Below the pieces are notes generated by a model. The model ran no database searches. It saw only the letters and a program-made list of their open reading frames with translations, and was not told the origin of the DNA. A stretch of 64,000 nt of DNA, taken from an uncultured Photobacterium sp. (GTDB lineage: Bacteria > Pseudomonadota > Gammaproteobacteria > Enterobacterales > Vibrionaceae). Shown here in pieces: positions 45,859-55,198 of this stretch. Position numbers and translations under genes: made by a program. Positions within the stretch are counted from its first letter, which is position 1, and every line of letters begins with the position of its first letter. The DNA lies in NCBI RefSeq assembly GCF_947502415.1, contig NZ_CANMZV010000004.1, forward strand, positions 1-64,000, written 5' to 3'.

Positions 45859-46162
45859 AATCATCCTTAAAAGAAACATAACAACTGTTGCTTAAAAGCA
45901 GTATACCGATTGCATATACATCTACTCTTTCTTCACTATACGATTTACTTGCTCTAGAGGAATTCCCAATTGTGCGAATTTTGCACTTGATCCTGCTTTT
46001 TGAGGCTAAAAACCAAACTCAAAATATCTGATACACAATTGATTAACATCAAAGGCACCATTAAAAAACATACGTTACCTTGTGGAAATATTGAGCGATT
46101 TCATTGATTTCTTACGAAGATATAGCACGTTCGATCAAAACAGTTACGCAAAGCAAATAATA
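45859..46162. other. Intergenic region without visible features
   Basis: AT-rich spacer upstream of the 135-aa hypothetical gene. It should contain that gene's promoter, but I see no motif I would defend. Confidence 0.4.
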
Positions 46163-46193
46163 AAAAGCGCCTCAGAATCACAGACGCTTTTCT
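46163..46193 (-). terminator. Terminator of the small coiled-coil gene
   Basis: On the minus strand AAAAGCGTCT pairs with AGGCGCTTTT (one G-T pair), followed by TATT. It lies about 100 bp beyond the stop of the leftward 56-aa gene. Confidence 0.65.
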
Positions 46194-46294
46194 CAATGTG
46201 AAAATAAATGTGGAAAAAAGACCCAATGAAACAAAAACTATCTTTCAAACGGTATTCCACAAAGGAATTTACCACTTCAATAGTTTTACTCTCA

Positions 46295-46465
46295 TCAATC
46301 AAGAAAACCATGTGATGTAGAACTAATCAGGCTTTCGCCTTTGCTTAGGTGGGTCGCAATCTCCTGCTGTTCCCACTGAGCATCCAATAGTGCCAACTCT
46401 TTTTTCATTTCTGATAATTCACGTTCCATGTAGGCAATGTTTCGTATTAGCATTTTCCTTTCCAT
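46295..46465 (-). CDS. Small coiled-coil protein, 56 aa
   Basis: The ATG at 46465 has AAGGAT 6 bp upstream. The product begins MERKMLIRNIAYMERELSEM and continues KKELALLDAQWEQQE, a strongly charged heptad-like helix, then a short polar tail. No family was recognised. Good ribosome binding, a downstream terminator and a coherent helix argue that it is a real small gene. Confidence 0.55.
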   Translation of the reverse strand: MERKMLIRNIAYMERELSEMKKELALLDAQWEQQEIATHLSKGESLISSTSHGFLD

Positions 46466-46792
46466 GTTTTTATCCTTAAACACTAATTACACAAACTCAA
46501 ATAAATAATATCAGATCACGAACAGCAGAAATGCCTCTTTTTTTTCATATTCTTTTTTTGCTTAAGCGATTAACACTCTGTTCAACTGGTGTTAAGCATC
46601 CAAAGTGCCACCACAGCAAAAAGTTACTCTTCTTTTGATTAACTATACTCCCGAAGCAAATGACAGCCCTTAAAGAATCGACCTATCGCAACAATTGGTA
46701 AATTATTAATAACAATATCTGCACTTTATTTACAAAACAAATAAAATTATCAATAAATAAATTCACATGAACTGACTTTTGTGTGACAGAGA
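46466..46792. other. AT-rich intergenic region
   Basis: The spacer lies between the leftward coiled-coil gene and the rightward GGDEF pseudogene and presumably holds both promoters. No defined motif was seen. Confidence 0.4.
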
Positions 46793-47684
46793 ATGGCTAA
46801 AGTGCTGAATTTTCTAAATTATAAAATCTTGTTTTTAGTAGGTGTTTTTATTTCTTCTAGTGCATGGCCTCAAGAGGAGAGAAATTATCATATTGCTTAT
46901 ACCCCAACTGGTACCCGCTCAGTTATACAGATAATGATATCCACAAAGGCCTCAGCGCAGACCTTGTCAAAAAGATTCAAATTCATTCAGGTCTCAATTT
47001 TGTATGACATAGTACTAATTCATGGTCAGAATCATATTCTGAGATCCTAAAAGGTGGTTTTGACATCATCTTTGACATTCAGTCAACGGAAAACGCAGAA
47101 AGTATTTAGTTTTCCAAATATCATCTATAAAAGTGAGCTAGTTTTCGTCACGAATAAGCAAGAACGCTATATTACCGACCCTCAGCCTTCGTAAATAATA
47201 ACAGGCTTGGTTTAATTGATGGATATGGCCCATCAGATACGCTGAATATTCAAAACGCCTCCTATTTTCACAGCCTGAAATCAGGCCTGATCGCATTATA
47301 CAATAATGAAATTGATGCCATGGTTGACTCATCTGAAGTGATGCAATATATACTGATGAAAGATTTTCCTACTTTCAGCATCAATTCCGGCACAGGTGTA
47401 TTTTGGGAATTGCGTAACAGTGACAGCCTAGGACGCTGGGGAGGCGAAGAGTTTATGATTATCTGCTTCAACACTGCATTGTATGATGCCGTAAAAATTG
47501 CTGAACGACTTTACAAAGCGAAACTCTCTGGCAGAAACCGCTGTATTCCAAATACAGCTTCCTGTGAAAGTTAATTGGAATACCGAAAAAGCTCACACAC
47601 TGCTATTTATTTATAAAGATAATTATTTACAGGGCCACTCATTTAGCTCCCTAATGCCCATTATCAAACACCGCAGTGCGTAAG
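46793..47684 (+). pseudogene. Decayed substrate-binding/GGDEF (diguanylate cyclase) gene
   Basis: The start encodes a signal peptide (FLVGVFISSSAWPQ) and then NYHIAYTP. A one-base shift near 46910 moves the reading to NWYPLSYTDNDIHKGLSADL, a bacterial substrate-binding (SBP_bac_3) domain. A TGA replaces an expected Trp at about 47007, and further frame changes occur near 47105 and 47190, after which NNRLGLIDGYGPSDTLNIQN continues the domain. At about 47400 it jumps directly into GRWGGEEFMII, the middle of a GGDEF domain, losing the membrane helix and the first half. A second deletion fuses VKIAERL to YKAKLSGRNR. At least five lesions make it non-functional. Confidence 0.85.
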
Positions 47685-47713
47685 CTTTATCATCATATGA
47701 ATTTTAGCTAGCG

Positions 47714-49693
47714 TTACACTTTAAAGCTATTCATTGCCAGCTGCAGCTCTTTATTGTTTGTATTCAGTTGCTGAGTTTCAGTCACCGCTGCCATCATCTG
47801 GGTTCCGGTTTCATCCGCCATTTCATTCACCCGACTAACATTACGCCCAATCTCCTGAACCACCTCTGTCTGCTCCGCTGTCGCACAAGCTATCTGTTCC
47901 GCCTGAGCTTGCACCTCGGAGATAGCATGCATGATCTTATCCAAAGCATCACCAACATGGCTGGCTTCATCCATTGTTTTCTCTGCCTGACGGCGGTTGT
48001 TCCCCATCACAGACGTTACATTGTGGGTATTCGTTTGAAGTTGTTCAATAATCCGCTGAATATTGACCGTTGATTCCTGAGTTTTACTGGCAAGGCTTCT
48101 GACTTCATCCGCAACCACAGCAAAACCACGGCCATATTCACCTGCCCGTGCAGCTTCTATCGCCGCATTTAATGCCAGCAAATTGGTTTGTTCAGCAATA
48201 TCACTGATCACACCCAAAACCTGACCAATCTGCTCGGCATCCTGACGAAGATTCAACACTAACTCTTCAGCACTGAAGATCTCGTGGGTCAGTATCTCAA
48301 CATTTTTTATTGCCGAGTGAACAGTCTCATTACTTTTTGAAACAAGCGTTTCAGCTTCCTGAGTCATCATTCGAGTCTGCTCAGCGTTGGTCGATATCTC
48401 ATTTACCGCATGACCCATTTCCGTTGCAGCTGTAGCAATTTGATCTAATTCACCCTTCTGAACCTGTACAGCCTTGTTTGTCGCAACGATGGTTTTCTCC
48501 ATTCCCTGACTATTCACTTCAACCTTTCCGGCCAGCTTACGGCTTTGAATAATCAACCCCTGTATTTTGCAGGCAAAATCGTTAAAGGCCATCGCAACCT
48601 GGCCAATTTCGTCTTTCCTGTCGAAGATTAACCGCTGTGTCAGATCACCATCACCATGAGCAATATCTCGCATTGCTCCAGCAGCCTGATTCAGTGGCGC
48701 TAATGCTTTCATACAAAACAGACCCAGTGTAGTTGCCATCACAACCGTTCCCAGCAGAGCCAACAGCATCGCCCTATGGCTAGCTTCTTCGACTGGTTTA
48801 TCAACCATTGTCATAGGCACCATCAGTGCCAGCTTCCAACTGAGTTTCGGATAATCCAACACGATGTCATGCATTGCCACCATCTGACGGTTACCTTGCC
48901 AGGTAACTTCAGCAAACGAAGTCGCGTTTTTCTGGCTAGCATTATTCAGGCTGGAGAATCCCAAATTATTGTAATCCAATTTACCCAAGGTTAAACCGTT
49001 AAGATCATCAGGCTTCATGCCAGAAAATAAAATCACTTCCCCCTTATCGTTAAACAAAAATGCTGTACCTTGCCCCATATACCGGGCTTCATCTAATAAA
49101 GCTTTTTGAAGTGCTGTTATTTTAACATCAGCACCACCAATATATTCCAATCGCCCTGATTCATCATAGACAGGAATGTAAAATGCACCATTCATGTTTC
49201 CATTTCGTACATCAATAGCTGTCGTAAACCAGGCTTTATTTTCTGATAGTGTTGTTCTCCACCAAGGACGCTGCTTTAAATTTATAGCAGGATCGTAATA
49301 CCGCCCAGACGCATCAAAATATTCACCGGTATTCTCTAATGCCACAAATAAACTAAATAAGTTTTCATCCGTTTCATTCATCCGGTGTATATAGGATAAT
49401 ACGTTTTCATATTTTTCCTGCGGTAAATCATCGCTTAACTCGCCTCGCATTTTAACAAACGAGCGCACATCAGAACTCATCAAGAAAGTAGTTGCAAGCG
49501 ACTGATACTTATGAATATAACCTTTTGCAAACTCAGCCTTTTCACTGACTTGCGTTGCCAGACCACTCCTTACATTCGTTTGTGTTAAGTCTGAAATTCT
49601 TCTTACTGCGAGCCAGGTACCGACAGAAGCGATGAGAAGAACTAAAAGTGAAACACCCGTAATTATCTTTTTTACGAGGGATACTTTTTCCAT
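47714..49693 (-). CDS. Methyl-accepting chemotaxis protein with dCache sensor
   Basis: The 659-aa product has an N-terminal membrane helix (about 8-30), a periplasmic double-Cache domain (about 35-275, with [11 protein letters not shown] and [14 protein letters not shown]), a second membrane helix (about 300-322), a HAMP domain (about 323-376) and the cytoplasmic signalling hairpin with [20 protein letters not shown] near 511. The AGGGG ribosome binding site supports the start. dCache sensors often bind amino acids or other small ligands; the ligand here cannot be read. It lacks the C-terminal CheR-binding pentapeptide (it ends AMNSFKV). Confidence 0.95.
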   Translation of the reverse strand: MEKVSLVKKIITGVSLLVLLIASVGTWLAVRRISDLTQTNVRSGLATQVSEKAEFAKGYIHKYQSLATTFLMSSDVRSFVKMRGELSDDLPQEKYENVLSYIHRMNETDENLFSLFVALENTGEYFDASGRYYDPAINLKQRPWWRTTLSENKAWFTTAIDVRNGNMNGAFYIPVYDESGRLEYIGGADVKITALQKALLDEARYMGQGTAFLFNDKGEVILFSGMKPDDLNGLTLGKLDYNNLGFSSLNNASQKNATSFAEVTWQGNRQMVAMHDIVLDYPKLSWKLALMVPMTMVDKPVEEASHRAMLLALLGTVVMATTLGLFCMKALAPLNQAAGAMRDIAHGDGDLTQRLIFDRKDEIGQVAMAFNDFACKIQGLIIQSRKLAGKVEVNSQGMEKTIVATNKAVQVQKGELDQIATAATEMGHAVNEISTNAEQTRMMTQEAETLVSKSNETVHSAIKNVEILTHEIFSAEELVLNLRQDAEQIGQVLGVISDIAEQTNLLALNAAIEAARAGEYGRGFAVVADEVRSLASKTQESTVNIQRIIEQLQTNTHNVTSVMGNNRRQAEKTMDEASHVGDALDKIMHAISEVQAQAEQIACATAEQTEVVQEIGRNVSRVNEMADETGTQMMAAVTETQQLNTNNKELQLAMNSFKV

Positions 49694-49752
49694 TACTAAC
49701 CCCTAATATATAATTAATTTTATACCCAAGTGACCTCAAAATGCTGGATTCA

Positions 49753-49838
49753 GAGTGAGCTCAGCTTACTCAATTCAAGGGAAATGAGTGCAGGAATGAA
49801 CTCCCTTTCACACTCAGGTTTGATGAATATTATTCATC
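49753..49838. repeat. Cluster of three hairpins, possible dispersed intergenic repeat
   Basis: GAGTGAG / CTTACTC (49753-49771), AAGGGA / TCCCTT (49777-49807) and a perfect GATGAAT / ATTCATC (49822-49838) follow one another in the gap between the chemoreceptor gene and alx. This dense folding in non-coding DNA resembles dispersed intergenic repeats of Vibrionaceae, but copy number cannot be judged from one window. Confidence 0.35.
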
Positions 49839-50159
49839 CGTTGCGCGATATTTCGTAATTTCCAGTATTAGTTACGATAATGATGAGACTTAAGAAACTA
49901 TTACTTTTTACAATATGTCGAGCGGTATCATAGTAACAGCGTTCAAATATCTTCCATATTACTGTCCTCTCTCTTATTTGAACTAATATGGGAATTATTA
50001 TGATCTTCATCACGACTCAGGAAGTATTTTATTAAAGCATGTTCCTTTCTGAAAAATTGCGCTCTTCCATTATCAAAACGGAGCACCATCTTTAATGACT
50101 AAACCTGATTAACACGATAATTTTTTTTCATTGGCATTCACCACCAATCAGCTTTAAGA

Positions 50160-50369
50160 TCTAACTCGTTTGGGGAGTAGTCACCATTTGTTCGCCTGTC
50201 GTCATCTCGAAGCCTCATGCTTCCGGTAGTCGAGGATGGATTTGCAGTAAACTTAACGGCACCATTCTGACGAGACCAACGCCATTGTTTTGCACTTCGG
50301 TGTAGTTGTAATAATGTGCGAAAGGTCGTAACTCCCTCTGTTCCTCCTTTCGCGTATCTTTGAAAGGAG
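50160..50369 (+). ncRNA. yybP-ykoY manganese riboswitch (alx leader)
   Basis: The alx leader has the hallmark motifs of the yybP-ykoY class: TGGGGAGTAG at 50171-50180, GTCATCTCG at about 50201, and CCGGTAGTCGAGGAT at about 50223. GGGAGT can pair with ACTCCC at 50331-50336 to close the aptamer. Beyond it, CTCCTTTC (50344-50351) can pair perfectly with the ribosome binding site GAAAGGAG (50362-50369), while overlapping bases CCTTTCGC (50346-50353) can pair with GCGAAAGG (50318-50325). These two pairings exclude each other, so the switch probably opens or hides the alx ribosome binding site in response to manganese or high pH. Confidence 0.88.
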
Positions 50370-50375
50370 AAAACC

Positions 50376-51323
50376 ATGAGCCTTTTGAGCTATGAAGGGT
50401 TCGCTGTTCTTACCGTTTTCATGCTAGCGCTGGATTTATACCAAACCCGTGGTGGCGTCACCATTAAGAAAGCGGCATTATGGAGTTTATTCTGGGTGTT
50501 TCTGGCCCTACTCTTTAACGGCTTCATTTACCTTTACTGGCAGCAAATAGCGCCGGAAAGCAGTTACAGCAATAGTGAAGCTGCAACGGCCTTTCTTACT
50601 GGTTATTTGTTGGAAAAATCGTTAAGTGTCGACAACCTGTTTATATTTGCGCTGATATTCAGTCAGTTTGCCGTACCAGAATCATTACGTCCACGGGTTC
50701 TGATGCTAGGTGTATTAGGTGCACTGATCCTACGTGGAATAATGATTGCTATTGGCGCCGAACTCTTAACTCAGTTCCACTGGGTACTGTACGTGTTTGC
50801 CACCTTCTTGCTCTACACAGGCTTTAAGCTCTGGCAGGAAGACGATGAGAAATCAGAAGACTTTTCCAAATCTTTACCGGTCCGCCTGATAAAGAAATGT
50901 TTCCGCGTAAGCGAGTCTTACCAAGGACATAGGCTACTGTACAAAGATCGTCTCGGCTGGATTGCGACACCTATGATGATTGTGATTGCGGTTATTGCGC
51001 TAACGGATGTGATGTTTGCGCTGGATTCGATTCCGGCCATCTTTGCTGTCACTAAAGAGCCGTTCCTGATTTTCACCGCTAACGTGTTTGCTCTACTCGG
51101 CCTACGTTCTTTGTATTTTGTTCTGGAAGGTATGCTCACGCGTTTCTGTTACCTACGCCCGGCACTGGCTTTCATACTCAGTTTCATCGGCATCAAAATG
51201 CTACTGATGGAAACACAATGGGCAATTCCGACCCCTGTATCATTGGGCGTGATTGTCATTACAATAACGTCGGCGATTGCAGGCTCGCTATGGAAAAATA
51301 AAGTTATTACGTCAGCTTCTTAA
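50376..51323 (+). CDS. alx: TerC/Alx-family membrane protein
   Basis: The 315-aa product has about nine membrane helices and the TerC signatures EKSLSVDNLFIFALIFSQFA near 71 and ALTDVMFALDSIPAIFAVT near 209, whose acidic residues are thought to handle metal ions. Proteins of this family regulated by yybP-ykoY riboswitches (E. coli Alx) are implicated in manganese homeostasis or export. Length and the upstream riboswitch support the Alx assignment. It is monocistronic and followed by a hairpin. Confidence 0.93.
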   Translation: MSLLSYEGFAVLTVFMLALDLYQTRGGVTIKKAALWSLFWVFLALLFNGFIYLYWQQIAPESSYSNSEAATAFLTGYLLEKSLSVDNLFIFALIFSQFAVPESLRPRVLMLGVLGALILRGIMIAIGAELLTQFHWVLYVFATFLLYTGFKLWQEDDEKSEDFSKSLPVRLIKKCFRVSESYQGHRLLYKDRLGWIATPMMIVIAVIALTDVMFALDSIPAIFAVTKEPFLIFTANVFALLGLRSLYFVLEGMLTRFCYLRPALAFILSFIGIKMLLMETQWAIPTPVSLGVIVITITSAIAGSLWKNKVITSAS

Positions 51324-51348
51324 ATAGACAGTAAACAACAAGAAAAAT

Positions 51349-51386
51349 GCCAGCCCTCCGTGGCTAACAATGCTGAGGACTGGCAG
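51349..51386. terminator. Hairpin after alx
   Basis: TGCCAG-CCCTC pairs with GAGGA-CTGGCA across a loop of about 16 bases. It lies between alx and the convergent ldtD-like gene. No long T-tract follows, so it may be a weak terminator. Confidence 0.55.
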
Positions 51387-51439
51387 AGGCAAACTGTTTC
51401 CTTAAAATTATAACTAACTCAACGTCTTCGGGTATGTTG

Positions 51440-53089
51440 CTAGTATCTGAAATCTTTCAATGTCACAAACTCCGATTTAACAGGCTTTTTGCCCGGCCTG
51501 TCGTATCCATAAATATCTTCACGTAGTTGCAATTGGTCGTTTTCATCCACCCATGCAGTCAAATACATGAACTCTACATCCATCCTCCGGGCCAGGCTCA
51601 CTGTATCGGGCTCTTCATCAAGAACCATTTTATCAAATGCCTCCTGGCTTGAACGTCTCTGATAAGCAAGGATGAATTTCGCCAACTCTTCAGCCCTCTC
51701 CACCCTAACGCAACCAGAACTCAAATTGCGCTTATTCCTGCTAAACAAGCTTCGCGCTGGCGTATCGTGGAGATATATTGCATAGTCATTAGGCATCAGG
51801 AATTTCACCCGGCCTAATGCATTACTTGGTCCCGGCCCCTGCTGAAATTCATAAGGAAAAGTTTTCGGATTGACCATACTCCACTCAATCTGCTCGGGCA
51901 GAATCTCACTGCGATCGACCCAGCTTTTAACAATTTTCATGTTTTTCTGTGCCAAATACTTGGGTGATTTTTTTACCTTAGGGATGACATCTTTTTGTTT
52001 GATCGTCATCGGGATATTCCAGGTCGGATTAACCACCATAGTATTCAGTGAAGATGAAAACAAATTGGTTGGCCTGCTTGCTCGTCCCACTATCACTTTT
52101 GACTCAAAAAGAAGCTGATCCTGACGAGTTATTTTCAACATGTAATCGGGAATATTAACCTGAATGACAGGCCGTTTCCCTCCATTAGAACCAAATCGAC
52201 TCCGTTGCAGGTTAAGTGCTATCACCCTGGCAACTTCTGTATATGGCAGAGCTAGTTGCGCCGCAGTTGTCGGACCAATTGAGCCATCTACAGATAAACC
52301 ATTACGGCGCTGAAAATCCTTAATTGCAACGTTTACTGCGCCTGAATTTTCGATGACGGGTTGTTGCCTTAACCACTCATAGTCACCTCTGGCTAGATCA
52401 CCGTACTGAAAAAGTACATCAAGTAACGCATGACCGTTTGCTATTTCTTGATTTCGCCGAATAACTTGCTTACGACTCACAAGTGAAAAACTATGCGGTG
52501 GCAACTGCTTAAACTTATCAGCAACAGCTATAGAATTCTCTAGGCGCTTTACCTTTGGCCGTAAACTCAATAATTCATCATGCAGGTTTTGCGGTGATAT
52601 AAGCTGTTTAAAATCCAAGTAAGATTGTTGAGGAATATGTAATTTATGATTTTTGAAAAGACGGCTGGGTCTTTCTTGAACTTGTTGAATTATTGCCTTG
52701 TAGACTAATAAGGAATCCGTCGCTAACAAATCAAATCCACGCTGGTCCTTCTTTTTAGAAAGCCAATCAAGTTCAACCAACCGCAGCTCAAGGCCAGGAA
52801 CCAATTCAGCGTAAGCTAAAGATTTAAGCTGAAGGATTAATTCATTCCGCAATGACTCATCCGACCAGATCGGAGAGAAATCATTAGATTGATATATTTT
52901 TTCAAGCTCATTTGAAAAGCATACCTTATTGCTTGAATAAGAACATAACTGACGCTGACTTCTTGGCTCATAGTCGTTCAGTGCTTGCCATCCGAGGCGA
53001 GGTTCAGCAACAGAGATCACTGGAAAAACAGCTAACAAATAGAGCAACCTTTTACAGCTTTTATTTATAACTCGGACAATATCAATCAT
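51440..53089 (-). CDS. ldtD: L,D-transpeptidase of the LdtD (YcbB) type
   Basis: This periplasmic enzyme makes 3-3 crosslinks in peptidoglycan. The 549-aa product has a signal peptide (LLYLLAVFPVISVAE), a scaffold region, a peptidoglycan-binding domain (about 255-290; IKDFQRRNGLSVDGSIGPTT) and a YkuD catalytic domain (about 315-490) with HDTPARSLF and the active site SSGCVRV. This arrangement is that of LdtD/YcbB. The ribosome binding site is AGGATCG. An imperfect palindrome at 53142-53164 lies about 55 bp upstream of the start. Confidence 0.93.
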   Translation of the reverse strand: MIDIVRVINKSCKRLLYLLAVFPVISVAEPRLGWQALNDYEPRSQRQLCSYSSNKVCFSNELEKIYQSNDFSPIWSDESLRNELILQLKSLAYAELVPGLELRLVELDWLSKKKDQRGFDLLATDSLLVYKAIIQQVQERPSRLFKNHKLHIPQQSYLDFKQLISPQNLHDELLSLRPKVKRLENSIAVADKFKQLPPHSFSLVSRKQVIRRNQEIANGHALLDVLFQYGDLARGDYEWLRQQPVIENSGAVNVAIKDFQRRNGLSVDGSIGPTTAAQLALPYTEVARVIALNLQRSRFGSNGGKRPVIQVNIPDYMLKITRQDQLLFESKVIVGRASRPTNLFSSSLNTMVVNPTWNIPMTIKQKDVIPKVKKSPKYLAQKNMKIVKSWVDRSEILPEQIEWSMVNPKTFPYEFQQGPGPSNALGRVKFLMPNDYAIYLHDTPARSLFSRNKRNLSSGCVRVERAEELAKFILAYQRRSSQEAFDKMVLDEEPDTVSLARRMDVEFMYLTAWVDENDQLQLREDIYGYDRPGKKPVKSEFVTLKDFRY

Positions 53090-53141
53090 TATAAAACGAT
53101 CCTGAATTTCGGGTGACTTTGTATTATTGCTCTCAATCCAT

Positions 53142-53164
53142 GATTGTTTTTGATCAAAACAATC
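53142..53164. promoter_or_regulatory. Imperfect palindrome upstream of ldtD
   Basis: GATTGTTTTTGA and TCAAAACAATC face each other with one extra T, forming a 23-bp operator-like inverted repeat about 55 bp before the ldtD start. It does not fit CRP, FNR or LexA consensus. The protein that binds, if any, is unknown. Confidence 0.35.
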
Positions 53165-53644
53165 CAGTCAAATATTTTCACTTCCTCAATCAATAAGACT
53201 GTTCTTTATATATTTAGTCAATAATATGACTATATGACTATATGACTATATGACTATATGACTATATGACTATATGACAAACTATTATTATAAACAATTT
53301 TAATAACCAATTTAAATGTTTAATTATCAATAACTTAAAAATCCGCTATTCATTATCTTTACTATCATTATTTTGTGAATAATGAATCAGACTACAGCGG
53401 GTTGCAGAATAGCACTCATGCTCAACAATAAATATATTTCATCCAATTAATTAAGTGAACTGAGACTCAAAACCGATGAAATCTTTATGTCTTTGAGTGA
53501 ATATTTTCCTGATTGTTATTAGGCAGAGTGTGAATCACATCATCGGATTTCCACTACAGAAATATACCCTTTCATCGATTTCACTTCCGGAAATGGATAG
53601 GGGTAGATATGGTTAAGCCCATACAATAATAGTGGGTATAAACC
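53165..53644. other. AT-rich region between ldtD and yjjI
   Basis: Apart from the 8-bp tandem repeat (53226-53278), this region holds no gene. A short TGTGAATCACA palindrome lies near 53529-53539, too short for a CRP site. No FNR site was found although yjjI is expected to be expressed without oxygen. Confidence 0.5.
53226..53278. repeat. Tandem repeat of ATGACTAT (6.6 copies)
   Basis: The unit ATGACTAT is repeated perfectly six times and then partly (ATGAC). Such octamer repeats gain or lose units by replication slippage. It lies about 140 bp before the ldtD start and 370 bp before yjjI. Confidence 0.97.
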
Positions 53645-55198
53645 ATGACCTTGCAGGCAAAATTTCACCAGATCATTACTGATCCAGCGCTATCTCCAAA
53701 GCAAAAATCTAACTTCCTAGCACTTGAAGCCGATGCCAGCCTTCCCTATCTCAATGTTTCAAAAGCCGTAAAAGATGCCATGAAGCAAGGTGTTATCTGT
53801 GACATGTTTGAAGGTAATGCACCGTTTAAGCCTCGCTACGTCTTACCCGATTACGCTAAATTCCTTAAGCAAGGCTCTGACTACCTGGAGCTTGAACCGC
53901 CTCAGGATCTGGATGAAGCCATCAACGCCCTGACGATTCTTTATCATCATGTACCTTCTGTAACCAATATTCCGGTTTATCTTGGTCAGCTCGACGACAT
54001 CCTGATGCCATATGCCGAAGGACTGGATGAAGAGGCTATTTACCGAAAATTGAAGCTATTCTGGATCATGCTGGATCGCACTCTGCCGGATGCCTTCATG
54101 CATACCAATATCGGCCCTGCGGATAATATTATCTGCCGTACAATTTTGCGTATTGATGCCGAACTTAAGCAGGTTGCTCCGAACCTGACCTTTATGTATG
54201 ACCCTGCTATAACACCGGATGATCTGCTACGTATTGCATCCAAAAACATCTGTGAAACCAGCAAACCACATATTGCCAACTACCCGCTTCATGTAAAAGC
54301 TTATGACAGCAAAGGCTTTGGTATCGTCAGCTGCTATAACTCACTTCCGCTGGCCGGTGGTGCCAATACGCTGGTTCGGATGAACCTTAAAGAAGCGGCC
54401 CGTAATGCAGAGTGTCGTGATGATTTCCTTAATCATATCCTGCCACATTACAGCGCGCTGATGTATGAACTGATTGAAGCCCGCTCCGCTTTCCTTCATC
54501 AAGACTCACATTTTTTCAACAGCTTCCTGGTAGAGGAAGGATTGATTGAAGAGTCTCGCTTTGCGCCGATGTTCGGTATATATGGCATGGCTGAAACCGT
54601 CAATATCCTGATGGAAAAAGAAGGCATTCAGGCAAACTATGGCCATGATGACGCAGCGAACCAACTTGGTTATCAGATCTCGGCAACGCTTGATAAAATC
54701 GTGAAATCGACCCCGGTCAGTTATGGCTATAACGATCGAGCACTACTTCATGCTCAAGGTGGTATCAGCCTGGATAATGATGTGACGCCGGGCGTACGTA
54801 TTCCTTATAGCACAGAGCCGGATCCGGTTAGCCATATACAGGCACAAGCTGAACACCATCAATACTACAGCTCTGGTATCAGTGACATTCTCACTATTGA
54901 TGAGACAGTTAAAGAAAATCCGGAAGCCATGTACCAACTCTGCAAAGGTGCACTGGCACTGGGAATGCGAGAGTTTACCGCCAATGTTAACTCGAATGAT
55001 CTGATCCGTGTCACTGGCTATATGATCAAGCTGTCTGACATCGAGAAATTCAAAGAACAGGGTTCACGTACTAATACCACCTGGCTAGGAAATGAAGCCA
55101 TAGCCAACACCGGAATCCGTAACCGCACGCCGAGAGTGATCAGTCATGAACAAATCCCTTATTACGCTAACAGCAGCGGCAACGGCAACGGTAAGTAA
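53645..55198 (+). CDS. yjjI: YjjI-family glycyl radical enzyme
   Basis: The 517-aa product matches the length and layout of YjjI (516 aa in E. coli), a glycyl radical enzyme whose substrate is not established. SCYNSLPLAGGANTLVRMNL near 228 holds the probable active-site Cys, and RVTGYM near 455 is the glycyl radical motif near the C-terminus. It is too short for NrdD or PflB and lacks their hallmark regions. The next gene, yjjW, encodes the activating enzyme and overlaps by 53 bp. Use is expected under anoxic conditions because the radical is destroyed by oxygen. Confidence 0.92.
   Translation: MTLQAKFHQIITDPALSPKQKSNFLALEADASLPYLNVSKAVKDAMKQGVICDMFEGNAPFKPRYVLPDYAKFLKQGSDYLELEPPQDLDEAINALTILYHHVPSVTNIPVYLGQLDDILMPYAEGLDEEAIYRKLKLFWIMLDRTLPDAFMHTNIGPADNIICRTILRIDAELKQVAPNLTFMYDPAITPDDLLRIASKNICETSKPHIANYPLHVKAYDSKGFGIVSCYNSLPLAGGANTLVRMNLKEAARNAECRDDFLNHILPHYSALMYELIEARSAFLHQDSHFFNSFLVEEGLIEESRFAPMFGIYGMAETVNILMEKEGIQANYGHDDAANQLGYQISATLDKIVKSTPVSYGYNDRALLHAQGGISLDNDVTPGVRIPYSTEPDPVSHIQAQAEHHQYYSSGISDILTIDETVKENPEAMYQLCKGALALGMREFTANVNSNDLIRVTGYMIKLSDIEKFKEQGSRTNTTWLGNEAIANTGIRNRTPRVISHEQIPYYANSSGNGNGK

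Noticed and set aside
50138-50377. 79-codon leftward frame upstream of alx
   Set aside because: It coincides exactly with the yybP-ykoY riboswitch, whose conserved motifs explain the sequence, and it has no ribosome binding site.
53226-53278. CRISPR-like repeat array
   Set aside because: The 8-bp units are directly adjacent without spacers and no cas genes are present; this is a simple tandem repeat.
53525-53545. CRP or FNR site upstream of yjjI
   Set aside because: TGTGAATCACA has the half-sites but no 6-bp spacer, and no TTGAT-N4-ATCAA element is present.
53645-55198. NrdD anaerobic ribonucleotide reductase or pyruvate formate-lyase
   Set aside because: The protein is only 517 aa, lacks the NrdD ATP-cone and the PflB CC motif, and matches YjjI in length and its pairing with YjjW.
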